Positions 22,376 to 33,769 of a DNA stretch of 64,000 bases are shown one piece after another. Source of the DNA: Fragilaria crotonensis (Eukaryota; Bacillariophyta; Fragilariophyceae; Fragilariales; Fragilariaceae); contig JAKSYS010000167.1 of the NCBI GenBank assembly GCA_022925895.1, forward strand, positions 1 through 64,000, given 5' to 3'. A program made the translations under genes and the position numbers. The notes under the pieces are model-generated. The model saw only the letters and a list, made by a program, of their open reading frames with translations. It had not been told where the DNA came from and made no database searches. Positions within the stretch are counted from its first letter, which is position 1. Every line of letters begins with the position of its first letter.

Positions 22376-22470
22376 ATTGTTCCCGCAGGGTTCGAACGCA
22401 CGACGCCCTCATCACAGGTGCCGAAATTTAGCCACGATACTAAGCACCAATCCACTGCTTTTCTGATACG
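22376..22470 (-). repeat. tRNA-like Pol III promoter boxes, possible SINE head
   Basis: On the minus strand a box-A-like TGGCTAAATTTCGG is followed about 37 bases later by a box B, GTTCGAACC, then CTGCGGG. The spacing is that of a tRNA gene, but I cannot fold a full cloverleaf (the T-stem does not pair well). It is therefore more likely a tRNA-derived short element or a decayed tRNA than a working tRNA gene. Confidence 0.3.
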
Positions 22471-22483
22471 TCGACTTTCCACG

Positions 22484-22744
22484 CTATGTGTGCCGTGTGT
22501 GTCCCGCAATAATTGGCTGCAAGGGCTTCAAGGTTTTTCTGGCGTACTGAGACAGGTGGCAAGCCTTGATTGAGGCCTTGACAAGGGCTTTGAAGCGCTC
22601 AATCAAGGTCAACTGGATCATCGTAAAGAGCTGGAGCCAGGCGACATGAAACATGTCGTTGTCCTCGGTTTTCTCTTTGGTTTTACTCGTGAGAGCAGGA
22701 TTGATAGAGGAAAGGAGGAACTTGGTGGCAACAAGATCGTTCAA
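22484..22744 (-). mobile_element. Possible LTR-retroelement gag-like remnant
   Basis: The minus-strand product contains VAWLQLFTMIQLTLIERFK followed by an IKACHLSQYARKTL segment, reminiscent of the gag-like part of diatom Copia polyproteins. Flanking open stretches up to about 23070 on the same strand may belong to it. No LTRs are visible. It is a short, broken fossil; the assignment is tentative. Confidence 0.3.
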
Positions 22745-23169
22745 TTTAGGGGTTAGCCAGGAGGTACTAAGTGATGGTTTCTGTCCTGCAGTCGGTGCGT
22801 TGGTTCCAGACAGCGTTCTGGAAGTTGATGGGGCTACTGGCTTGTGTAAAGAGAGTAGTCATGCTGGTATGACAGATTTTGTACCCTGTGGGTGGCGGAG
22901 ACATGGACAGGGCGGAGTTGGTTTAGTGACGTGATATTGTCGGCGGCGCTCGGATTGAGGCCAACCCAACCACGAGCTGGCTTACCGCCAGTCCAGGCAG
23001 ACCAATCATTCCTAGAAAGGGACACAATAGTGCCCACAATGGGCTTATTGGGCCTATCAAAGGCAGCAAACAAAAGGGTCGGAAACTGGTTGCGTCGGAA
23101 ACGTGGCGACGGGGTCAGAAGTTGGTGTCGGGGACGCCATCTCGGAGAGATCAGGAAGAGGAACTAGGA

Positions 23170-24092
23170 AAGTTCTTGAATAGGCTTAGCACGGTGTGCT
23201 TTTAGATGTAGAATAAATAGCCTAGTTGGTCACTTAGGCGATCGGAGAGACTTGCTTGGTTGGAAACCGGAAGATAGTCAACGGCATTGGCTTACTACTA
23301 GGGCTGCAGCGTAGATGATTGTGGAGCAATTGGAGAGTAAATGCTTGGAAAGGATAGACTTGGGTCCTTGGAAAGGAAACAGTAAATTCCTTTAGAGAGG
23401 AATAGGCTTACCTGGGAGGAAGCATGAGGGGGTTAGCCTATTGATTGAGCTCTTAACCTCTTGAGACTATCACCGGCAATGATACTCTAATCGTAGAAAG
23501 CCGTACACAGTACTGTACGAAAATTACTGTAGGGAAGTTCTGATAATCATAAGATGCATATCGAGCTGGAATTTACTGTTCGGCGTCTCGATCTTACGAA
23601 AGACAAACTCGTTAAACGTGCGAAACCTGACCAGCGAGGACATCACTTTCACGCGTGTAATCGCACAGGTTCGAGCAAAATCAAAAAGAGAAGGACAGTA
23701 CAAGTACCAGGTACCGGTACACAGTACTCAGAGTCATGTGTTTCTCATTTCTGTGGATGACCTCACAGTAGCACAGTAGATTCACAGAGTGGTACTCCAG
23801 TGCAGCGTGCAGCTGGTAAAAAAGCGCTTCGCTGAGTCTTAGTATGTAGGTTCTACTTGTACTCTACTACAAGTACTACGCGTAGGTCTATCCTCAAATT
23901 GGCTAGTAGGCAACCAGCTACTCGAGTACTTGCACGGTACTTGTACTTTTGCCTTGACGAAATACACGATGACGGTCTGCTATTCAATTCAACTCTAGTG
24001 GACACGCTCACTGCCTCCCCTCGCAGTGCCTCAATGACAAGGCGACCTAGTCATGCGAAAATGCACCATGATGCAGGCGAGCAATTCATTGT
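23170..24092. other. Intergenic, downstream of the first RCRHC gene
   Basis: No gene supported. GTAC-rich segments occur at about 23690-23720 and 23850-23950. Confidence 0.35.
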
Positions 24093-25754
24093 TCATGGAA
24101 CTCCTTGAAAAACATCGAAGATAGTGCGAATCCCGCGATCTGTATCCACCAATCCAAGTTTCCTCGCAGACTCAGCCCAGTAATGCTTCCCAGAACCAAC
24201 AGATGACTTGCAAGCTATTGTGACAGCAAACTTCTCCTGAAGCTCAGCAGGCATCTGCGAGCAGATTGTATCATTGAAATGCGATGATCCCATATTCTGA
24301 GCTGCTTGGTAGAGACCTTGTAATGAATGCGGAAAGTAGGCAGACCCCTTTTTTCGTCGATTCCAGGTCGTACGACTGCAGTGTCGACATCGAATGCCGA
24401 CCTGCCTCATTGTGATAGGTTTGTTGCGGCCACGGGCGTGAGAATCAACATCGTCCTTAGATGCAGCGAAAGCTTCGATTTGCTGCCGCAGCAGAATTTG
24501 GTAAGATGATAGTTTCGTTTCGTCATTCACCTGAAAGAGGAGCACCGGAAGGGATGATGGCCCAAATGGATCGGGAGACTCCCCAGTGGCAGCAAATCCC
24601 TGGCGAGCAGCACCTCCACCGTGAAGAGCAAACCCGCCACCCAGACCACTGTAATACGGTGGTGGTACTGAATACTGGGGCATTGACCCTAACATTGTCC
24701 CGAGTAGCAATGACGACGGACCAGGTCGGTGCCGGTTGGGCAGGTGTAGCTGGTGGTGGTAGAGATTAATGACGTCTCTATTGGGAACAAGATGTTGGTG
24801 TAACAGCAAGGCTGGAGAGACTGGAAGCGACAACGAGGACACACCTTGTATTGCCATCCAAGGAGTAAGCGAATGCACGTCGAATCTCCCAGACTCAGGT
24901 GGAACCGCCGTATGATGGCTACCAGATTGGTCTGGAATTGACCCAGGTGCGATATTCGCCGAAAGAAATTGCCGTGCTGCATCGAGTCGTGTTGCCTGCT
25001 GAAGCGCTAAAGCGGACGCCAAGTTGGGGGGCTGCATCGGGTGTACTGGCCCAACGATTGCTGCTGCATATGCGTTCAGAATCGCAGACTGCATGGAAAC
25101 TGGGAGTTGGGGTCCATCAGTGCTGTTCAATGCTGACAGAAGAGGCGATTGCTGCAAATGATCGTGCGTGCTTCGTCTTTCCATGGAGAAGTCAAACGCC
25201 GATGCATGCGGATCAGCATGAACTTGGGTCGCAGGGTCGGCTGACCGGTGGGCACGCCCGTGTCCATTGTCGTACAATCGATGATTTCTTTGACGGGGTC
25301 CGATTGCGTCAGGCCCGACTTGTTCTTCAGCATTCTGGTTCTTTCTTTTCTGAGCCCTATTCTTTGCTGTTACTCTTGGCGACTTAATTCCCACTGGCCT
25401 ATTTGGCTTCCTTGAGATCAGATGGGAACTGTTTTCACCAGTATCAGTTGAGCTGCGAACATGGGTGGACATGTGATGGGGGCTGATGTGGGTTTGTAGT
25501 GGTTCCGTTCTGGTTATCGAGCGGGACGAATCCCATTCTTCATCTCCAATAGTATTGACTCCTTGCCTACTGGTACTAACGTCTGCAAGCAAGGCAAGAT
25601 GCTCTTCGTGCAATATTGTAGATGTTGCTGGTGCTCTATCCTTGCCTTCGGCTGTTGAAGCAGTGTTTCCTTCTGTTATCTTTGTTGTTGTCTTCATCGT
25701 TGTTTCACGAAGGTGATGCAACGAGTTTGTGCGGGTAGCCACGACACAAATCAC
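24093..25754 (-). CDS. RCRHC-family protein (diatom-type, unknown function), paralogue 1
   Basis: 553 residues without intron. The start is uncertain: ATG at 25754 or, about 20 codons on, 25697 (MKTTTKITEG). The N-terminal half is low-complexity and polar with basic patches (KNRAQKRKNQN), as in nuclear proteins. A middle motif SMQSAILNAYAAAI...PPNLASALALQQATRL is shared with paralogue 2. The conserved C-terminal part runs from LSSYQILLRQQIEAF through HARGRNKPITMRQVGIRCRH and RRKKGSAYFPHSLQGLYQAA to YWAESARKLGLVDTDRGI. C-x2-C in RCRHC plus later Cys and His (SSHFNDTICS, ACKS) suggest a small zinc-binding fold. I recognise this as a family recurrent in diatom genomes but know no function; a nuclear or DNA-binding role is inference. 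Confidence 0.75.
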   Translation of the reverse strand: MICVVATRTNSLHHLRETTMKTTTKITEGNTASTAEGKDRAPATSTILHEEHLALLADVSTSRQGVNTIGDEEWDSSRSITRTEPLQTHISPHHMSTHVRSSTDTGENSSHLISRKPNRPVGIKSPRVTAKNRAQKRKNQNAEEQVGPDAIGPRQRNHRLYDNGHGRAHRSADPATQVHADPHASAFDFSMERRSTHDHLQQSPLLSALNSTDGPQLPVSMQSAILNAYAAAIVGPVHPMQPPNLASALALQQATRLDAARQFLSANIAPGSIPDQSGSHHTAVPPESGRFDVHSLTPWMAIQGVSSLSLPVSPALLLHQHLVPNRDVINLYHHQLHLPNRHRPGPSSLLLGTMLGSMPQYSVPPPYYSGLGGGFALHGGGAARQGFAATGESPDPFGPSSLPVLLFQVNDETKLSSYQILLRQQIEAFAASKDDVDSHARGRNKPITMRQVGIRCRHCSRTTWNRRKKGSAYFPHSLQGLYQAAQNMGSSHFNDTICSQMPAELQEKFAVTIACKSSVGSGKHYWAESARKLGLVDTDRGIRTIFDVFQGVP

Positions 25755-27429
25755 TGTTTGTTCCAGAAGTAGGCTGGGTCAGGATAACGCTAGGCTGCAA
25801 CGGAGACCTTAGCTTGGAGAGCGAGAAAGACCTGTTGGAATTACAATGTTTTCGGCAGTATACGAAAGGCCTCTGAGAAGATCTGAGAAAGTTAGGAAAC
25901 GTCAGTGCCATTTATCAGGAAATCCGAGCAAGGTAAGGGCGAACGCTGCGTGTATGATGAAACTCATTGAGCCGTACTCCACAAGTCAATCACTTCCACA
26001 CGAACAGCACCCGCAAGTATCATTCGCTTAATGCAAGTCAATCGAATGTTGCTCAAGCGCGCAATCGGAATCAGACGGCAGAGCGGCAGGCAATCCCGTG
26101 CCTTTCCATCTCGTCGGCAAACCATGGCGTTCGATGGAACTTACTGGATTTAAAGTGATTTCTGTGGTGTAATGTATAACAGAACCCTCGTTAACACCCT
26201 AGGGTGTGCAGCGCACCAAAAGTCTCCAACAAATTGTACTGTTTTTGCAAGAACGTCACTCAATACCTGAGTTTGTTGACATCTGCTAAACCATCAATTT
26301 AAGTATCTCCGCCTCAAAATAGAACCATTCGTCATTCATGTTTCGTACTTAGATCAATATGATCTAATAGGAACACCCAGAATGGGAAGGCAACGAACCG
26401 CATTTTACGACTGATCAAATTAATTGCAACAGCTGTCGCATACTATACTGCAGCTCACAAAAAGGTGATCTGGTAGGATGATATTGCCAATGTTTGTTTT
26501 GGAGCTGACTCTTGGTTCGTACAAGCGCAGGAGTGGCTTTTCAAATCACGGGATTATTCGACTAAGTCATCTGAGAAGTGCGGGTTTGCTTAATAGTACG
26601 TTAGTCACAATAGTGTAAACATCGTTTAAAACCGCAACCCAACAATCCTATTTGCATGTAATCGGATTCTATCCTTGATTCAGGGTAGGACGTCGATGTT
26701 AACGAACGTGTGAGCCTGTGAAGGAAGCCTCCAGAATCAGATTTCCGACTGAACATGGATTCCCGACGAGGGTTCCCTGACCTCGTGATTATCACCTGCG
26801 AATGCTGATTGAAGACGTAAACCCACACTCATGCCACCGCTCATCACCACCAACAACCAGTCGCTCTTTTAAGGCTTCAGTACGCTCCTGAAAGAGATTC
26901 ACCGGCAGCAAACCCTCCTCATCACTTCCATGGCCTCCCCTAGAGGAGTATCTCCTGAAACTCCGTTCAGTCAGAAAGTGCGTCTAAAACCAGATGGGCG
27001 ACGTCATATTTTTGTTAACATAATTAGGGTGAAGGACCCTGTCGATCGAACTTCTTGTTGCTGCTTTCGTCTTTGTTTGATGGTTGAAGCTGACAGGTTG
27101 TAACAGTACCTTGACGCTCGACCTTGCTGCTGATCGGTACTTTGCACAAGAGGTGTTATTCGTCAGTTGTGTTCACAGAATCCATGTTCCCTTTTTTCAC
27201 ACACTGTAGAAAACATGTATGATGAACCTACTTATTATATGCCGTTCATTGCTGGAAACCATGACGTGGACATTCTGGGTTGTCGGTGTGAGGTTGTGAC
27301 AGTACCAGTACATTGAGACTCCATTTTTCCATTTTGAGGTCAGCTGAGGTGCGTGCAAGTACAAGTGCACTGTACTACGAGTTGCTTGTGTGTGTAGTAC
27401 TATGCAAGTACAAGTCTCACGAAGGTTGA
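25755..27429. other. Upstream region of RCRHC paralogue 1
   Basis: About 1.7 kb that should include the promoter and 5' UTR of the minus-strand gene at 24093-25754. Short open frames (25846-26158, 26601-26828) have no recognisable content. Confidence 0.35.
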
Positions 27430-27860
27430 TAACACTGGAAAAGTACCTGTCAAGAATCTCTGCCTTGGCATTCCTCCAGGAAAAGGCGTTGGTTTGCTCG
27501 GTACGTTCGTGCTTTGATACGAGAATGAAGGCTGTGAATTCAACAATCTTCACAACATTGTTGCTGGCTGCAGGAATCAATGGTGCCGGTAAGACTTCTG
27601 CAATCATGGGTATGATGCTGGCAGCAGAATTCCCCCGACAGAGGGAGATGCAAGAACCCTCAGAGGCATTACTAGCATCATGAATGAACCTGAGAAGACT
27701 CGTTACCACATCGGATTCTCCTGCCCTTGATTGCTTTGACGCGCATTTCTAGAATGATATCACGACTGGTCGCAAGCCTTTTCAACTCCTCTGCGCTGCT
27801 AACAAGGGCAAAGCGTGATGTCAAAGTGGCAGGTAAGGCAAAGTTGCTGAAGCAGGTTGA
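27430..27860 (+). pseudogene. ABCA-subfamily ABC transporter ATPase fragment
   Basis: The conceptual pieces read KVPVKNLCLGIPPGKGVGLLG, then after a 73-bp GT-AG intron (27501-27573) INGAGKTS (Walker A), IMNEPEKTRYHIGF, and FDCFDAHF where ABCA proteins have CPQFD followed by the Q-loop region. This is the first part of a nucleotide-binding domain of the ABCA type. It is broken: one frame change lies just after the GMMLAAEF stretch, another near the GFSCP segment, and there is an in-frame stop in FDAHF-stop-ND. Membrane domains and the signature motif are absent, and the flanks are element relics. It is a dead fragment of a lipid-transporter-like gene, perhaps carried here by transposition. Confidence 0.7.
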
Positions 27861-27884
27861 GTGAGTATTATACATGCTCATCTT

Positions 27885-28193
27885 CTACTCAATTTGACTT
27901 GTCTTGGCAGTCAAAGCATTTACGGTTGTGAAATTCATCAAGAGGCAGCGTTGCTTGTCCATCAAGATACCACACATGACATGGATATGCTGATCACATG
28001 ATGGGCAACAATGGGTTGATGGTGCTGGTTCTCCATGCATTTGACACCTATTGCCAGCATCACATATTGTGCTAATGTCATCATCAACTATTAGGCAAGC
28101 ATACTGCTGCCTTTCAATGAGCAAGTGAAAGATGACCACCATTATTCTGCAACAACTGATGAAGCCCTGCTTGATCTTTCTGGACACCAACAA
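27885..28193 (-). CDS. Cys/His-rich small open frame, possible zinc-finger fragment
   Basis: 102 codons with a C-x2-C / C-x3-H spaced cluster: ICDAGNRCQMHGEPAPSTHC followed by CPSCDQHIHVMCG. The pattern looks like a zinc-binding module of the kind attached to some diatom transposases. No intact partner domain is visible, so it is probably a remnant. It could also be chance. Confidence 0.3.
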   Translation of the reverse strand: MLVSRKIKQGFISCCRIMVVIFHLLIERQQYACLIVDDDISTICDAGNRCQMHGEPAPSTHCCPSCDQHIHVMCGILMDKQRCLLMNFTTVNALTAKTSQIE

Positions 28194-28319
28194 AAAGCAG
28201 TACCATTGGTAGCTACCTACTGCATCTCCAACATGGTTTCTTTCTGCTCTTTTGTTGCCTGCATCATTTTCTGCGTCCTCTCAAACCTCTTGTTGGATTC
28301 TCTCATCTAAAAGCTCGCA

Positions 28320-29060
28320 TCCTTGCTGAGATTTCAATGATGTCACCTCCAAACTCCGTAATTTTTAGCGTGTCTGCTTGTAATGAGCAAAATGCTGCCC
28401 CAGTGGAGTTCAGGCCGTAGAGAGCCTTCTCACGAGAAATATTGTTCCAGCCTTGGGACCCAAACTCGGGTCCAGCGATTGTCCATATTTTTTCGCGGCA
28501 TTTGGCCGTTAGGTACTACGCGTTTTGTACATCGCATGTCATAGTAAGGTTCAGACCATTAAGCCCTGCGATTGTTAGCGCGATTCGGACCGAGTCTCTG
28601 GAAACTACTGATGAGTAGTAGGTGATCAAGGATTCTGGGACCTCCGCTGCGTGCCCTCCCACAACAATGAAGAATTGAGGTGCATGAGGCTTGCGACAAA
28701 AGTTTTCTCCCATCTTAACGTCAAAAATTAGGTGGCATTTGATCTGTTGATATCCAGGCGGTATATTGTCCTTGGACTTCTCCCCTACTTTGAAGGCTCA
28801 TTTCCTTGAGGATCGCAACCCACCAACATGTATGGCCGTTCTCGGCATGAATCTCTCTGGCTTCCTTTACCGACTATGGAATCCGGATGCTGAATTCATG
28901 TGTTTGAAGCCAATGCTTGGATTTCACTTTTGCAAAAATCCCATTCCTCTTTTTAAGCGTGTGTGGAGCCCACAAAGCAAAGGCGTGTTCCTCTGCTATG
29001 CACCTGCGCGACATATTTGGCGGATAATACTGGATGATATGCTTCTTTCATGTCCTTCAG
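28320..29060 (-). mobile_element. Copia reverse-transcriptase relic
   Basis: Minus-strand pieces match the RT region of diatom Copia elements, for example SSVVSRDSVRIALTIAGLN, very like the segment SVVSRESVRIALTLAALN in the element at 38317-44866. An upstream GYQQIKCHLIFDVKMGENF and a downstream KNMDNRW/LEQYFS region fit the same domain. No LTRs are seen and the frame has many breaks. It is an old fragment. Confidence 0.7.
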
Positions 29061-29784
29061 GGACACAAGTTGTCTCTGATCTTTCCATTGGACTGCCTAG
29101 AAGCTCCCAACCAACAGTGGTCTCTCTCCGTCTCTGAGTCCCCACTTGGGTGGCAATGAAAGCATCCTGCTGAAGCAAGAGTCTCCTTCCCGTTTGTGCA
29201 GTGATCGATGATATCCTTGAGAAAGGACATGTCAATTGCTTTCGTCACCAATCTGTGCAAAACATCTAAGGGGGCACTTCTGAGGTTTGATAATAGTTCT
29301 GGTAACATTTTCTCATATACAGGCAAAACTATCGCTATTTATTTATGCTTTAGTACTGAATACTGGGTGTTTTGATGTTTTCGTTGTTCTTACGGGTTTT
29401 CAGAGTTTTGTGATTGACAGATGTCCTACCAGGATAATTACGTAAAAGTCACCCGACTTCTGAAAACTCTGTTTTGGTGTACAGATATATGTAGCAAACC
29501 TTCGTACAAAAATGCCACTTCATCATTTGATGCTACGTTGTATTTCTGTATATCTTTTTCTAATAACCTGTATCATTGAACAAGGAATTGTGTCTTTGCA
29601 CAAGGCAAAAGATGTAGTTATGAACGTTTGCCTGTGCCATATCTGCCTTAACAATTTGACGTCCATCCGTTTCTTTAATTTGGTAAACATTTTACCTTTT
29701 TTGTCTGCTCCTTATTACTCACAACTCACAACGCACCACGCAGCCAACCACAAAACACACACTAAAGCAAATCCTATCATTGTT
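29061..29784. other. Spacer between element relics
   Basis: No gene supported. The 5' part of the open frame starting near 29512 is hydrophobic and lacks resemblance to the transposase that follows, so it is likely not coding. Confidence 0.3.
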
Positions 29785-31440
29785 ATGTCGGCTTCAAGAT
29801 TTGTGTGTCACAATCCCGACTGTGGAAGTCGACGCCAATCCTTTCCAAATGAAAAAGGATACACAATGCATTTTGCACTTTCACCATCCTGTCTGTCTTT
29901 CATTGATCAATCCTCTTCTGTTGGCGACACACGACACCCAACAATTGCAGATGACGTTGTGTTTATCTCCACCATACGTTCATCTCTGATTCGGCGTGAC
30001 GTCCTAAACCCACACAACGACAGCATGCATAATACACAAACGTGGTCGGCTTCGTTGCTCGACGATGAGGCGACAAACACAACTGACGCGCCTTCTGATG
30101 ATGACTTTGACGCAACTGATGAAGGCTACACGTGGGAAGTAAACAATGCAACCCTGCCCCTTGTTGCAGATTCCAATGTGGAGGAGCCATGGCTGTACAC
30201 TGACAATCAAAAGTGGACGGTTGCATTGTTAAAAATATTGGACGATATGAATGCTCCAGACTACGCATTTGCTTCTGTGCTACGATGGGCCAGAGGTGCC
30301 AATGCCGCAAGGTATTCATTTTATCCTGATGGTGGTTTATCGCGTTTGCGAAGCATTGATCTATTGTTCTTCTTGGGTATGAAAAATGAAAAGCAATTCT
30401 TGCCATCTGTTGTTAAAGTTACCAGCACTCCTCATGGTCCTCCTCGTGATGTAATTGTTTTTGACTTTGTGCCTCAACTCTTGCGGTTGTTGCAGAACCC
30501 AAAACTGATGACAGCTGACAACTTGTTAATTGACCCCATGAATCCCCTGCTGCCATATGCATCGCCACAAGGTGAACTTGTCTTGGTGATGCTATCTCTG
30601 GTCGAGTGTATCGTGATGTGACAAAGCCCTACTTGACTACTGGTATGGTTGAGCTGGTATCGCGTACTGTATGCTTGAATACTGTACTACTGTCTGTTTC
30701 CTGACACGATACTACATTCTACACACATGGTATGTTTTCTACACAGTTTCTACATGTTTTGAACTATGGAAATCCTACGATTAAATCATAATTATTGTTG
30801 TTGCGAAATTGATAAGTACCATCAGTAGATTGTTCGGATTGATCACCCGTTTCAATCTATCATACCACTGCCTGTTTGCCCCTGTTTTGTACCGTTGTTT
30901 GCTCGCTGTTATGATGCATATAAACGTATGATCACCAATCCTGAACGTCAATTGTTTGTGCCAATTATCCAATGGATTGACCACACATCTGTCACTGGAA
31001 ATGATCGCTTTTCTTTAAAGCCATACATGTTTATGCCAGCAATTTTTAAAGAAACCTTTCGTGGCCTGGGGTTATCATGGATTTTTGCCAAAACAAAAGA
31101 CATCGTCAGCTCAAAACCAAACCCAAATCCAAGGAAACAATATTCGCAATTACCATGCGGAACTGTATGCTGTATTGCACTCCTTCACCGCTTCGGGAAC
31201 CACGCCTAGCTATGCAATGTACTACTTCCACTTGGTCCCAATAGTGCAATCTGCGTTGACGTCATTTGTTGCATACTCTTTGTGATACAAGACATGCAAG
31301 AAGGCGATGCACTTTGCGGACGTTATGGCTCGCACACAACCGGGATACAACGCCATTGTCATGCGTGCAACGTCACAGCAGCGGAATTGGATAATCCACA
31401 TGCTAAGTGTTCATTTTTGGTTGCTGCAAGACATGGCACG
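29785..31440 (+). mobile_element. Plavaka-like (KDZ-type) DNA transposase relic
   Basis: The recognisable product begins MSASRFVCHNPDCGSRRQSF, a Cys/His N-terminal finger, followed by KWTVALLKILDDMNAPDYAF and FDFVPQLLRLLQNPKLM. After an interruption it continues with DAYKRMITNPERQLFVPIIQ and WIDHTSVTGNDRFSLKPYMF. Later pieces are WGYHGFLPKQKTSSAQNQTQ and IQDMQEGDALCGRYGSHTTG, with RHCHACN nearby. This order is that of the large Plavaka-like transposases common in diatoms. The 3' half is missing after about 31440. There are frame changes near 30590 and 31065, and a block of about 290 bp interrupts the frame at 30619. It is inactive. Confidence 0.75.
30619..30911. mobile_element. Short insertion inside the Plavaka-like relic
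   Basis: The transposase reading breaks after VYRD and resumes with YDAYKRMITN. The intervening 293 bp is flanked by TGATG at 30614-30618 and 30912-30916, as a 5-bp target duplication would leave. No terminal inverted repeats are obvious. The family is unknown. Confidence 0.45.
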
Positions 31441-31559
31441 CATGTATCCGTCCTGCTGGAACTCAGCCAACCTTGCAGAGTCGAGAATCCAATATTGGGT
31501 TATCATTTGCTGTTCCAATTAGCGACCCACCTTTATCGCGCAAGGAACTGCTATATGAA

Positions 31560-31959
31560 TCGGGGCCCCAACAACCAACAGCCCATCATGGTTTTACTAA
31601 CTACTAGAAACATTACAACTAAAAAACTCAATGGTGCGGCGCTGATTCAAGCAACGGAGAAATGCAGCCAGAATATCAATAGAGTTGCCAATCTCATGGC
31701 TACGACATTGGTGGAGAAAAGAACAAGCACTTCCAACACTGTCATGATGACACCAGCAACGATGCCATCAACTCCTCCTTGTATCCCCAAGAAGCGCAGT
31801 TTGGTGGAATGTCTTGATGACATTTGCAGGCTTCGCGAGCATGAGAAGCAGATCATGGACGACGTTGGCGTTAGCCCAAATATAAAGCACATGATCCTCA
31901 ACAAAATTCAGGAAGAAAAGAAGAAATTCATCACCAATGCTGCAAATGATGGTGCTTAG
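31560..31959 (+). CDS. Possible Harbinger ORF1-type (SANT/Myb-like) fragment
   Basis: An open stretch ends with PKKRSLVECLDDICRLREHE, KQIMDDVGVSPNIKHMILNK and a charged helix. It lies tail-to-tail with the Harbinger transposase fragment, the arrangement expected if it were the second protein of that element. No clear Trp-rich SANT repeat is seen, so the call is tentative. Confidence 0.3.
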
Positions 31960-32215
31960 ATGTTAGGATGAATAATTGAGTGCAATAACGAAGTATGCAA
32001 GTAAAATTTGTAGTAACAACGCTACAAAGTAAAATATTCTTGTACGTACTTATTGCTGCACACGATGGAGCTTAGATGTTAGGCAGTGAATGACGATGCT
32101 TAGATATTGGGAGGAATAATTGAGAGCAATAACAATGAATTGAGTGCAATAGCAAACTAGTACTCAGCAGCAAGTAATACTAGCGGTAAATCTACAAAGT
32201 GAAATATACTTGTCC
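31951..32215 (+). repeat. Imperfect tandem repeat, about 145-bp period
   Basis: GGTGCTTAGATGTTAGGATG with AATAATTGAGTGCAATAAC and ACAAAGTAAAATATTCTTGT (31951-32050) recurs diverged from about 32095 to 32215; a shorter third match starts near 32074. It lies between the two convergent fragments ascribed to the Harbinger element. Confidence 0.6.
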
Positions 32216-32381
32216 GTATGCATTGCATTCCATTGTTTGTTGCATTGGCTTGCTTCTTCCACTTCCATACAACTTGCTTGATGGTTTGCCATTGACGCAT
32301 TTGGCCTCCCGCCAGGATGAGGCTCATTGTTGTCTGTTGCCACTGCAGATGGTGCCTCACTCGACACGACAGCACGCTCAT

Positions 32382-33769
32382 CTAGTTCACGGAGGGAGAA
32401 GTTGCAAAAGTAATCTGCATCTTCAGAATTGAAACCAAGATCGGATTTTTGTTCGTCAACTTAGAAATTATGAAGGAACATTGCTGTATGTCAAAGAGCA
32501 GCTTCCTCCATAGACTTCCCCAGCGCATCACGACTTCGCCAAATGTACATTCAATTTGGATTTGGCTGTTAAAATGCCAAAAATTGAAGGCATCTTCGGG
32601 AGAAAGTGACTTGGCGTCAGAATATGGAACCATGAGGTGACCCATCAATGGGTACGTAGAATCACCAACCAAGAAATATCCTTTGTTGTGAAGCCAATCG
32701 GAACTGTCCTCGAGAATCTTGAAGAGTTGCGTTTCAAGAAAAGCAGTAGAATCATGTGTAGAACCCTTATGATGACCTGCACTCATCCACAGCACACGTC
32801 GTGATTTGTCACAGATGGCTGGCCTGCTGTAGTACGTTCCAAGGATAAAACCCCTTTCTGCAAAAGTAGTTTCCTGGGTCACTGATTAGTAGGTTGCTTG
32901 CAACTGAACTAAATTTTAATGGCGATGCCATCTAAAGCACCAATTCACTTCCTGAAAACCCCACCACTTGCTGACAAGAATCCTTCTGCAACACTGTTCA
33001 GAGCGGCTTCGTCTTTAGAAACGATCCATTTCACAAAAGGAAATTGAAACGTCAAGGGTATCCAGGCAAGTGCTTCGTGGAACACCGAATACACAGAAGC
33101 AGTTGAGATACCGAATGTGAGCAGGACATCAAGATAACTGTTGGCTCCAGCCATAAGGCGTAGCATAATTGCAATTTTAACTTCCCCTGATGGAATGCCT
33201 CCCAGGGCATTGGTTGCTGCGCGGTACGTTGACGGTTTTGTAGCTTCATGGGAAAGCAGCCACTCTTGCGACTTAAATGTAGTCACTCCAACCTTGGCGA
33301 TGATGCATTCATAAAGTCTGTCAAATGAGCATCAATTCATCCTAAACATGATTCTGCGAAAATGAATGGGTGACAGCACTTGAATGATTTGATCAAAAGA
33401 TTGTCGCATCGCAACGTTGGGCTTCGCACGTTTCTCCGTGAAGTCTTCCCTTCTAATCCGTTCCCTTGCTGCGATGAGATTCCCTCTGAGAACAATTAAC
33501 TCACCCTCCAGTGTATGTAGTACTAGAAGGAGAAGAATGCACAAATCCAAGTCATCCAATTCTTCCAGCAGGGAGGATGACAACATGCTGCTGCCACCAC
33601 TCATTGCTGGTTGGTGTAGTAGTAGGAACAGCAAATCCAAGATTGTTGAGCACCCAAAATTCTGCGGCTGACTTGCGGCTGAAAAACCTCGCAAAGATTG
33701 CCAGGAGGTTAGATTCAGCCGCAGCTCTGAAAAATCAGCCGCAGAAAAGTTTGACTCATACGAATCCAA
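32382..33769 (-). mobile_element. PIF/Harbinger transposase (DDE_Tnp_4), broken
   Basis: Minus-strand pieces in order: an N-terminal region ending near 33332; then IPSGEVKIAIMLRLMAGANS and TASVYSVFHEALAWIP with LNSVAEGFLSASGGVFRK; then GALDGIAIKI with the first catalytic Asp; then CDKSRRVLWMSAGHHKGSTH, a DSTAF segment, GDSTYPL with the second Asp, and QIQIECTFGEVVMRWGSLWR with the final Glu region. All three DDE regions are thus visible. The frame is broken near 33300, by a TGA just before GALDG and a TAG just after it, and by a change before the 32882 segment. The host range of this superfamily includes diatoms. The terminal inverted repeats could not be fixed. Confidence 0.8.

Noticed and set aside
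22376-22470. A functional tRNA gene
   Set aside because: Only the A and B boxes are convincing; acceptor and T stems do not pair.
27197-27709. 170-codon minus-strand open frame
   Set aside because: It lies antisense to the ABCA pseudogene, whose plus-strand motifs are clear.
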